Source: Rhabditoides inermis (lineage: Eukaryota; Nematoda; Chromadorea; Rhabditida; Rhabditidae). From it: 64,000 bases of DNA. Below, piece by piece: positions 36,230-46,400 of the stretch. The translations under genes were made by a program, and so were the position numbers. Below the pieces are notes generated by a model. That model saw nothing but the letters and a program-made list of their open reading frames with translations, made no database searches and was not told the origin of the DNA. Position 1 is the stretch's first letter; the number at the start of each line of letters is the position of its first letter. The stretch lies in the NCBI GenBank assembly GCA_963966185.1, contig CAWZYM010000295.1, positions 30,001 to 94,000 of the forward strand, given 5' to 3'.

Positions 36230-36669
36230 GCAAATTATAAGATGAAGTGGTATGACACGTCCGGCAAGAGGCATTCCTGTCAGTACAGTACTCTGAATCT
36301 CTTGAATCGGGGGATACCTTTACCTTTACTTTTTTTTTTACAGTACTCAACGACAGGAAAACGGAACTGTACATCGACACCGCAGAACGCATTTCGTGGT
36401 CCACCTGCCAAAACCTAAAGGAAAAGGTATACTGTAGATTTCTACTAATTAATTTTGAAAGAACATGTTTGGCGTTCTCCTGCTACTTGTATTCAGCCGT
36501 TTTATATCTGTTCCGCGTGAGTCGATACAGGATACAGCGTTCATGACAGTATGTTTGCCTGACTAACTACTCGACGCAGCTGCGATGCGCTCGTAGCTCT
36601 GCGCAGTCGGAAGGGACAGTGGGAGGAGGACATCTACGGAGACCAAGATATGGCGCCTATGCACCGTTA
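36230..36669 (+). CDS. Possible small gene or gene remnant, unknown
   Basis: Three short blocks with coding flavour occur in order: MKWYDTSGKRHSCQYSTL from 36243, a block after a TTTTACAG acceptor at 36344 (VLNDRKTELYIDTAERISW), and CDALVALRSRKGQWEEDIYG after a CGCAG acceptor at 36581, ending at a TAG at 36667-36669. The blocks are not all in a consistent frame, so this may be a decayed gene. No family is recognised. Confidence 0.25.
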
Positions 36670-36888
36670 GACCTTCACTTCTCATATCTCACTCTATTCA
36701 TCAGTAACATATAATGTATTACAGCCGTTGTAATACATTAGGGAACGGGAAGGAAGGGATTCGATTATTATTATTTCCAACAGGCCGTTTAGATTTTGGT
36801 GAAGATGAGTAGTTGTCAGTTTCATTGACTATATATTTCTTGAATACTTCTAGCTTTCGAAATATTTTAAATAATGAAGAACACAATA

Positions 36889-37142
36889 AAGCAGCTTGCA
36901 AGATGGTTGAAAAAAGTGAAAAAAAACGAGAAAAAAAACGGAGAAAAAGGACAAAAAAAATGGATTTTTTTTTTGAAAAAAAGTGAAAAAAAAATCATTT
37001 TTTGACAAAAACTCCACTTGATTTTTGTCAAAAATGAATTTTTTTCACTTTTTTTCAAAAAAAAAAATTCATTTTTTTTGTCCTTTTTCTCCGTTTTTTT
37101 CTCGTTTTTTTTCACTTTTTTCAACCATCTTGCAAGCTGCTT
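36889..37142. repeat. AT-rich 254-bp hairpin (near-perfect inverted repeat)
   Basis: The left arm starts AAGCAGCTTGCAAGATGGTTG and runs through homopolymer-rich sequence (AAAAACGGAGAAAAAGGAC). The right arm is its reverse complement, ending CAACCATCTTGCAAGCTGCTT. The centre is near 37010-37020 (AACTCCACTTGA). It has no coding capacity. It is consistent with a foldback or MITE-type element and could form a roughly 115-120-bp stem if transcribed. Confidence 0.9.
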
Positions 37143-37365
37143 AAAAGTAATGAAGTAATGAAAAAGTAGTAATGTTCATCCAAAATTAGAGATTTACACC
37201 ACATACACAACTAATGAATAAATAGTGTATGTAATTATTTACTTTTTTTCAATTTTTTTTGTTTGTTCAAATTTTTGTAATGTTTTTTGTTCGTGTAATA
37301 TCTATTACGCTTCGTTTATGCAGTGGTAGTGAGAAGCCTCCGAAGGCCTTCTACCATTCATCGAG

Positions 37366-40300
37366 ATGCCTCCTCGTCGCTCGAAACAACCGTTAGTGTT
37401 TGTAAAGTTTTTGTGCATGTTGTTGTTTGTTGTAATGGTTTCGTTTACAGAAAATTCGAGTTCGATAGCAGTCCGTTTGCTTCTGCTTTTTCCGAGCTGA
37501 ATGAACAGAGATTGTGAGTCTGGCGTCTGCAGCTGGGCTTGTCGGTCGCTAAATCACCTTACCTGGTTTTATTGTAGGAGTGGTACGTTTTGCGATGTTG
37601 AGCTGGTAGCTGGCACGGGAAAACAAAAGGTCGAGGTGAGGATATATTATAATTATACGTATATTCACTTCTCAGAATGTTTACCAGACACCATGGTATA
37701 CATCATTATTCATTACAGATTGCTGCACACAAGAACGTCTTGGCCGCGTTGTCTCCCTACTTCAAGGCCATGTTCAGCAACGGATTCGAGGAGAACAAGA
37801 AACACAAGGTTGAGGTGAAGGTATGTTGTTTAATTGATTTGCTCATTTATCGTTCTACGTTCTCGAATCAGGGCATGACGGAAAAGGCTCTGACGACGAT
37901 CATCGAGTACATGTATGTCGGTAAGATCAGCTACGGTACGAATTTAGATATATTTATATTCGATGGCTATAAATATTTGGTTCCATGAATTTTCAGATGC
38001 GTTGTCGGTGCAGAGTTTGATGCACGCCGCGTCGATGCTGCTCATGGACGATCTCAAGGAGGCGTGCGGAAAGTGCGTTGTTTTTAGCGTTGTTGTTGTC
38101 ACTGTTGTTGTTCGTGGTTGTGTTGTATTCCTCCAGTCAAATCAGGTACCTCTCATCTTCTGTGTCTGATTCCACCTGTGTTGATCTGCTCTCTATCGGA
38201 TCGCGCTACAACTGCCAGGAAATGATCGACGTTGCCAGCAAGCACATCAAGAGGAACTTCAAGTGAGTCAATTCTGCACGACATAGACGTTGTGACCTCA
38301 TCCAGACGGATTTCGTCGTCTGGCGCTTTGCGTGAAGTGGACCGAGAGATGGTGACTCTTCTTCTCAAGGCGGACGATCTGACTGGAGGGGAGAAGGCTG
38401 TCTACGAGTTCCTCATAGATTGGGTTCGAGCCGATCCGGAGACGCGAGCTGACGAGCTGCCGAGGTGTGGAAAGGGATAAAGAAGCAGACGCGGACACAA
38501 ATATTGCAGCCTTCTGCCTCTGATCCGCTTCCCTCAACTGGGCGGAGCGTTCGTCGCGGACAAAGTTGCCGGTGAGCCTCTGATTTCTGGTAACCCGCGC
38601 TGCTCCGAAATCTACATCAATGCACTCAAGGTGGGTGTTCCAATCGGAATGTTTGGAAGATAGTGCCTTGATAGTACTTTGCTGCTGCTTCGGATAGCAG
38701 TGACGCGGCTGGCCGGTATGGAAGCGCGAGCTGGGACAGCGCTCGCAATGTGTTCCCGTTCCAAGTGTCCACCAGGCAGTGGACGCATCCCACCATACCT
38801 CTCTCCAACCGGTAGCGTTCCTCCGAGATTCGCGTGCTATTGCGTGTTTTGAGGCTGTCGGAAACGCAATGCGCGGATAGTGTGCACTGTCTGCGAGTAA
38901 GTGTGGTCAGGGGGCGGGGCTTAGCCTCGGCTGGGCCGGCCGCGCGGCGAGTCTCCATTCTAGGCGTTGCTGTAACGTTTTGGGTAGCGTATTTCTGGAT
39001 GTTCTTATATGTTTGTTGTTTTAAGTATGTCGGGGTGCTATATGAACTTTTCGCGCAAACTTTTTCTATCCATTTTGGCGCATTCGTTAGTAGGTAGCCC
39101 GTTTCGTAATTTCGAAATGGTTCGTGAGCTATTCGTAATTCTTTCTCCAGGTTTTAGCTTTGTTTTTTCATGTACCTAGGAAGGTTTAGCCTCGCGTAGG
39201 TTAATCTACTTTTTCCCTTATCCAGCAGTCACTTCGCTATCACTTTGTCGCATCGCACTAACGACAGCAATTTTCCGGCTCGCCCTGCTTGTCAGGTTTA
39301 TGTCTAGGAGATATGTTTCCTTTTCATTCTGAATTATTTATTATGCTGCATATATTTGTGACCTTCGTGTATGCGCGCGGTCCTCCGGCCGATACGCGAT
39401 GCTGCGTGTAGGGATAAGTGCCCCTTCGGACTCGGTGATCCGATGGTGTGTGAGCCGCATGCGAGATGCGTGGAGACCTACGAGTGTGATGGGATCAGTG
39501 TCCCTCCGGATTCAGTGATCCGATGATGTGTGTGGACCGCAGGCAAGAGGCGGCGAGATCTGCGAGTGTAACGGGATCAGTGTCCCTCCGGATTCAGTGA
39601 TCCGATGATGTGTGTGGGCCGCAGGCAAGAGGCGATGATATCTGCGAGTGTAACGGGATCAATGTCCTTCCGGATTCAGTGATCCGATAATGTGCGTGAG
39701 CCGCAAGCGAGAAGCGAGGAGATCTGCGAGCGGATGGGGTCAGTTTTCCCGCTGGATTTAGTGATCTGGCGATGTGTGTGAGCCGCATCCGAGAGGCGAG
39801 TGTGTTTGGAACAGCGTCCCTCCGTATTCAGCGACCCGATGATGCGCACGTGTGAACCGAGAACCCGAAGCAATAGCAATACGCGAAGAGTGTGCGTGTG
39901 CCATGATTGATCACCGACCGCACCGACCGCACCGACTCAGGCCCGACGCCCGACCCGACATTTCCGATCTCATCACACGAGTGCAGCTGCCCCCCCCCCC
40001 CCCCCTTCTCGGACACGTCAATGACTTCGGACTGCCCATACCGCCTCTGCTGTCGTCTGCCTCGTCTGCACCTTCTCGCCGTCACTCCCATCTGCCCGCT
40101 CACACGAGGTGCCGTTGTGCATCAGTGACGACATCCGAGTATGCAGTACGCGCGATGGCGTTCGGTGACGTTGACTAGGTGCGACAATAACGTGGAGGCT
40201 CGAGTTTACATTTCTGATAGTTTGCTTCTGCGTTGCGTGTTGTACTTTTACGCGATGGGTTACAGACGCTCTGAATGCGATGGTCTGAATGGAAATTTGC

Positions 40301-43092
40301 TGAAAGCAAGAGGGAGAAAGGACCTGTTGTCTGATCGATCTTAATATTTTCTCGCGTCGCCCGAATGTTTAAGGAGGATTGGTGGTTGTTGTGTATTGCC
40401 CGGTAGTCGCATCTCACACCGCCACACCACTTCACTTCACGCTAGGGCCTTCACACTCGTTTTCCGCCTGTTGCCATTTGCCCTCGCTCGTGGGGCACAA
40501 CATGAAGATGACGTTATTAGGTGGTCTACGATGGTGGTGCACCACGTGCGCATATTCTAATCGCCATTGTTCGTTACCTCTTCCGAAACAGCTATCGCCG
40601 CATCGCTTTCCTGAGGACTCTCGATTACCGCGTCACGAGGTCACGCCCCAGCAGTTTCGGTGGCAACCGTAGTCGTTCCATTGACAGTGCACGATACCGA
40701 TACAGTGCTGACGTTCTCCCATGCTCATCCTACTTCTCCCAGCACATGCATTATGTCTCGTTTGCATTGTGGCTACAGCGTATACGTCTGGCTCTTACTA
40801 GCGCAATTAGCCGGTCCGAAACGAATAACGAGTACGAATGTGACACGAGATTCATTAAAACTGTATGTGTTTGGCAGAGCGACGAGAGGGAAGAAGGGTA
40901 ACAAAACGACACGTTGGGCCGACTCACTTGCAGGTGGCGACATCGGAGCCGGTGCCGCGGGCGGTCGGCGGCCGTGTGTTGAGATAGCACGCGTGCAATT
41001 CACTGCCCACCTAGCCATGGCACCCGCACACGTGCATGCCTTTCACACGGTGCAGATACCGGCGCGTATGTTTTTCTGTTCTAGCACGTCCTTCCCCCTA
41101 CTTTTGCGTTTACGGTTACAGACTTAAAATTAGCGTTATGGCGTAGCGCAGCGGAGCTATAATGCGTGTTTTGAGGCTGTCGGAAACGCAATGCGCGGAT
41201 AGTGTGCACTGTCTGCGAGTAAGTGTGGTCAGGGGGCGGGGCTTAGCCTCGGCTGGGCCGGCCGCGCGGCGAGTCTCCATTCTAGGCGTTGCTGTTCCAC
41301 CCTCCCTCCCGCACAGCAACAAGGATAGGCCACCTTCCGCCCTCCCACCCGGTGGCTCGTTCTCACACGAACACACGACGGATGAAAAAGACCACCTTCA
41401 TGCTCACTGCGGGTTGTCTCGCACCCACGCTGTACACGGTCCCGACGCATGCCGTTCAGCCGGTGCTGCATACGAGTTATCGTATCTATCTCTACGTGTA
41501 TCGAAACCAGCGCCGCAGACAATACAATCCTGACACTCGGCGCACGTCTTTACCACGTGCCTCTAGATGCCGTACCCTACAGTACCGCGCGCAACAGAGC
41601 TCGGCGGCGGCGGGTGCAGCGAGCGTTGCTTACGCGCGGTATCGAAACTAGATAGTGTGGTAACCTTCATTTCGCGCTGCGTTCTCCACTCCCACTACTG
41701 GTATACGGTAATATTCTTTATATCATGTTTCAGTCTTTTTCTCATGTCAGCACTTTCAGCCAAGGTAGGTTTTTAATTCGCTTTTAGCCGCTGCCTTTCA
41801 TCTTCCACGCTTTGCCCTCGCCAGCCAGTTCCGTCATTTCATGACACTAGATCAAGCAAGAGATGAGGCGACCCCGTCGCCCGATCCGTCGACAGTCGAC
41901 GGTGCTATACCCCACATACATTGCGTTTCACTACCCGAATAAAGCACGTCCTTCCCCCTACTTTTGCGTTTACGGTTACAGACTTAAAATTAGCGTTATG
42001 GCGTAGCGCAGCGGAGCTATAAATATTGTATTGTAGCAAGAGTCACGGCGCTGCCGTCATCGATGGACTCATCTTCTCGATTGGGGGCTATGGCGGAGTC
42101 GTCGGCCAGCGCCAGGCCCCCGGTGATGAACGCAACTTCGATACACTCTGCTCCTGCGAGGTGTGGAACACATACTCGGGTCAGCATTTCACGCATTTCA
42201 TTTTCTGTTCATTTCCATATTTCTTCAGGTCAGCCGACGTGGATCGCCAGTCTGCCGCAACCCCGCGACTTTCTCGGAGTGTGCGCGTCGACGGAGCGTG
42301 TCTACGCCGTCGGTGGAATGACGTTTGATTTGGACGGAAGTGACAGTCATCGCACAGTGTACATCTACGACCCGCTGCGCGACGAGTGGACGAACGGACC
42401 CGACTCCATCCACGCCGGGTACACTCGTTTGTAGTGACTGTATGACAAGTGTTATTTGAAGGTGTGATGATGTGGCGATGATGGATCAATGTGTGTACGC
42501 TGTGAGTGAGATGTGGGATACGCGCACGCGCGGATGGCAGGCTATCGCGAGCCCGCATCAGATAGCGCGTGGGGTCTGTCGACTGGCTGTTGTCGGCGAC
42601 CAGATGTTCGTTCCATGCGGAAACGGCTCTGCGGATGTGAAGGTAGGCGGAAATGCGTGTTCGATTAGTTTCTTGATTCTTAGATGGAGGTGTACGATCG
42701 ACGGGCGGACGCGTGGCGCGAGACGGACACCCCTAGTCTGAGCGTGGAGGGCGCGGGTGTGACTGTGTGCGGGGGTCGCATTGTCGTCGCAGGAGGAGTC
42801 CTGCCGCTCACATGGGACTTCGTACAGTCTGTCAAGGTTTGTTTGATTTGAACGATAATATCATTTTATACTTATTCACAATATGTAGGTGCTGGACGGC
42901 GGTGAGTGGGAAGAGGTGGAATGTGAGGGATTCGGCACTCGCTGCTACAACCGCCTATGTACTGTCGACGGAGTGAGTAGTACTTTGGCCATGTTCAACT
43001 TCTTTGTCGTTCAGGTGGTGTTCTCGATGGGAGGCTACAACGCCAGGAGCCGCACCGGCGGTGACATCGTCTGCCTCGCGGTCGGAGTGTAG
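37366..43092 (+). CDS. BTB-BACK-Kelch protein, copy 1
   Basis: BTB-Kelch proteins usually act as substrate adaptors for cullin-3 ubiquitin ligases. The start at 37366 reads MPPRRSKQP. The BTB domain (about 37450-38070) has LSGTFCDVELVAGTGKQKVE, IAAHKNVLAALSPYFKAMF, TEKALTTIIEYMYVGKISY and SLMHAASMLLMDDLKEACG. The BACK domain (38150-38640) has NCQEMIDVASKHIKRNF, ALREVDREMVTLLLKADDL and EFLIDWVRADPETRADELP. Kelch blades run from 42030: HGAAVIDGLIFSIGGYGG, PQPRDFLGVCASTERVYAVG, VYIYDPLRDEWTNGP, MEVYDRRADAWRETDTP, GGRIVVAGGVLP and VVFSMGGYNARSRTGGDIV, with stop at 43090-43092. One intron (about 38816-42034) is 3.2 kb because two repeat elements sit in it; without them it would be about 45 bp. Part of the BACK region is nearly identical to copy 2. 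Confidence 0.87.
38085..38467 (+). repeat. Gene-conversion-like tract, Kelch copy 1 (pair: 44526-44908)
   Basis: 383 bp, spanning the end of one intron, two exons and the intron between them, aligns without gaps to copy 2 with about four differences. The flanking exons of the two genes differ much more. Confidence 0.9.
38844..41161. mobile_element. Unclassified element 1 in Kelch copy-1 intron (A...B structure)
   Basis: It starts with block A (38846-38972, beginning GCGTGTTTTGAGGCTGTCGG) and ends with block B (41081-41161, ending GCGCAGCGGAGCTATA). Element 2 directly follows and has the same start and end blocks. The inside holds an 80-90-bp minisatellite (39409-39860) and open frames of 126 and 155 codons at about 40521-41127 with no recognised family. 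The gene-side flanks at the outer ends are a normal donor and acceptor. Confidence 0.6.
39409..39860. repeat. Minisatellite, about 80-90-bp unit, roughly 6 copies
   Basis: Each unit carries GTCCCTCCGGATTCAGTGAT, CCGATGATGTGTGTG and a GCCGCAAGCGAGAGGCG-like part. Copies diverge towards both ends. Confidence 0.85.
41162..42020. mobile_element. Unclassified element 2, short version of element 1
   Basis: It begins with block A (41163-41295, nearly identical to 38846-38972) and ends with block B (41941-42020, nearly identical to 41081-41161). The interior is shorter than in element 1 and not obviously shared. An internal open frame (about 41449-41655, with ETSAADNTILTLGARLY) is not recognised. 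It looks like a related element joined head-to-tail. Confidence 0.6.
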
Positions 43093-43415
43093 ATGCGTTG
43101 AAAGAAGAAGATTGATATAATTACGTATTTGATGCCTCGTATTTCTATTTCGTAACCACTTTTGTTACTGAATATATGAAATAAGTTACGTCATCAAAAC
43201 TTTTCGCTTTCATGACGGTTTCATATTTTCATAATAGTTTTGTTTCATTTTGCTTAATGTGTGCTACTTTAATATACTCTTGTTTTTTGTGTTCCAGTTT
43301 TATGAATATAAGATTCGTTCACAATGCGAGTGGAATTCCCAAGAATTTCTTATCTGAACATGGTTTGTTAGATTGGTTTCAGTTTCTGCAGTATTCCAGG
43401 TCGTGAGTTGTGAAA

Positions 43416-46400
43416 ATGTCGCAGCAGCCACCTGGGGGCAAGTGAGTCCCTAGTCGTTGTTCTAGTGATTGATGGATGGTGTCTCGAAAATGTCTTGGTT
43501 ATGTATTTTTTTTACTTTGTTCTTTCCCTTTTCACTATTTCTCATTGATTGTTTCCAGCCCGTTCACCTTCGAGGTGGCTCCGTTTGGACCAGTCTTCTG
43601 CCGCCGACTCAACGACATGCGACTGTGGGTGGAGAGCATTGTGGCAGTTTATTTTTCGTACTTCCTTTTTGATCAATAACAAACGAGTGAGTGTGTGTGA
43701 CTTCTTTCAGCCGTGGTGAGTTGTGCGATGTGGAGCTTGTGGGTGGGGAGGACGCGGATAGGGTCGAGGTGAGATCGCGCTTTCAATGCATTGTAATAAT
43801 TAGTATAGTTTAAAGGATTGATTATTGTAGATATCTGCTCACAAGAACGTGTTGATGGCGTCGTCCCCGTACTTCGAGGGAATGTTCAACAATGGATTCG
43901 AAGAGCACAAAAAGCAAAGAATCGAAATCAAGGTTGGATTAGGTGTTCTCATAACGTCTTACCAGTTGTGTTGATATGTGTTAGTTTGATACACTAGATC
44001 CTGAATTCTTCCTTCACATTTTTTTCTATTTAGTTTAACAAATAGTCTTGTAATGATGCCCTCTAGGGTGTGACTGGCGCGTCTCTGTCGACGATTGTCG
44101 AATACATGTACACTGGAAAGATCAACGGTTTGTTTTATATTGTTTTCATTCTAGTAATGTGCTATCTAGGCCCGTCGTCCGTTCGTGACCTGATGCACAC
44201 CGCGTCGATGCTGCTCTTTGACGATCTCAAGGAGGCGTGCGGAAAGTGCGTTGTTGTTATAGTCGCCGCCTGGAGGATAGTTTCTGCTAATGACAGCCGG
44301 GGTCAGTTGGAGAAACTTAGTCGCGAGCGAGAGAGGTCAGACAGCGCGAGAAAGGCTCGAGTGTGGCGCGGCCTCTTTGATTCGCATGTCAGCTTCTTTG
44401 ATCGATATTATCGTTTGAATGCGCGCGCTTGGGTCTCCTCACGACGAGAGGGCAGATCAATTGCGACTCGAAGGTAGATCGATTTTCTACCGTGATCCCG
44501 CGAACTATCCCCCAGAATAATATTATAGCGTTGTTGTTGTCACTGTTGTTGTTCGTGGTTGTGTTGTATTCCTCCAGTCAAATCAGGTACCTCTCATCTT
44601 CTGTGTCTGATTCTACCTGTGTTAATCTGCTCTCTATCGGATCGCGCTACAACTGCCAGGAAATGATCGACGTTGCCAGCAAGCACATCAAGAGGAACTT
44701 CAAGTGAGTCAATTCTGCACGACATAGACGTTGTGACCTCATCCAGACGGATTTCGTCGTCTGGCGCTTTGCGTGAAGTGGACCGAGAGATGGTGTCTCT
44801 TCTTCTCAAGGCGGACGATCTGACTGGAGGGGAGAAGGCTGTCTACGAGTTCCTCATAGATTGGGTTCGAGCCGATCCGGAGACGCGAGCTGACCAGCTG
44901 CCGAGGTGAGAAAAGAGAGAGAGGTGGGAGAGATCGAAAATATGAATTAGGGTTGATAGCGGAAGTTGTTAATTTCAGTCTTCTCTCGCATGTGCGCATG
45001 CCTCTGCTAGGCAATATGTTCATTTTGGAGAAGGTCGGTTCGGAGCCTCTGATCACTGGAGACCCGCGTTGCTCGGAGATCTACATCAACTCACTCAAGG
45101 TGAGTGAGTGAGTGAGTATTGTATTGGCAGTACTGTACGGCGGCTGCGACTTGTCCGGAGGCGGCAGGTCGCTACGGCAGCGCCTGCTGGGGCCAGAGGC
45201 GCACCTCGTTATCGTTTGCGGTCTCCGGCAAGCAGTGGACGACCCCTGGCAAGATGCTCGCCAAGCGGTTTGTTCTGAAGAATCATGTGAGTAAATATTG
45301 AATGATTAAGCAAATGGCACGGCGTCGCTGCGATTGACAGTCACATTTTCTCGATCGGCGGCAACAATGAAACAGACCAACTCAGTAGCTGTGAGGTCTT
45401 CGATGTTCACAGTGGTGAGTTTTAATTTTCAAAAATACTACCAAGTAAAAGTAGTTGGTTTGTACTGTTGTTTCAGTTGAGCAAAAGGACTGGCATGTGT
45501 TCAATGGAGACATGTGCCAACAGGCTCACTCTCTCATACTAGTGCAAAACATCCTTATTATAATGAACCCGTTTACAAAGTTATGCAGTTATTATCTAAA
45601 ACACAACTGTTGTAACATAACACGTCGAATAATGCGGAAAGCTGTTTGCACATGTTTCCATTGAAAACAGTTATTTTTGCTCAATTGGAGACAACAGTAC
45701 AAACCAACTGCTTTTACTTGGCAGTACTTTTGAAAGATAATATCTGTCCATTTCATAAATTTTGTTTCACAAAATTTCATTTTCATACACATTCGCGATT
45801 CGCTGCGATGACACCGGCGCACACCCGCTATTCACCTCTCTTTCATTCCGTTTGCACTCACAAGCAGATGGCAACAGGTCACCCCCCACAACTCGCTATG
45901 TTTTTATGGAATCTTGTAGGCATGCCCCATACCAAGCCCTAGCCAAAATTAAAAATCTCGAAGAGCACCGGAAGTGCCCTAATTAAGCACCGAAAGTTTA
46001 CGTGCATTCTCGTGCGCGATAGGTCATTGCGCATGCCATCCCGAAATGCAGACAGCGAAACATCGGTTCGGCGGCCTATTGGATAGTGAGTTAATTCGGG
46101 AAGAAAGGTGGCTAAGGTTCTGTCTCCGGCCGTGCAAAATGTTTTGCCAAATTCGAAACACAGTTTTACGAGAAAAACACAAGTATAGGATCATATACAA
46201 AATGTTTTTTTCCAAGTTATTTGAGTTATTGAAAGGCTCTCGTGTGCTTCATTTGAAAGATTGATGACGGAGTAATTTTTTTTCCGCTCCGCTGTCATTT
46301 TGTATTCTAACGATAGAACCTTAGCCACCACTCATTCAGAACTAACTCACTATCCACTAGGCCGCCGAACCGATGTTTCACTGTCCTCATTTCAGGATCG

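Noticed and set aside
36360..36430. Part of a recognisable protein family
   Set aside because: Only short blocks without consistent frame; left as a low-confidence remnant.
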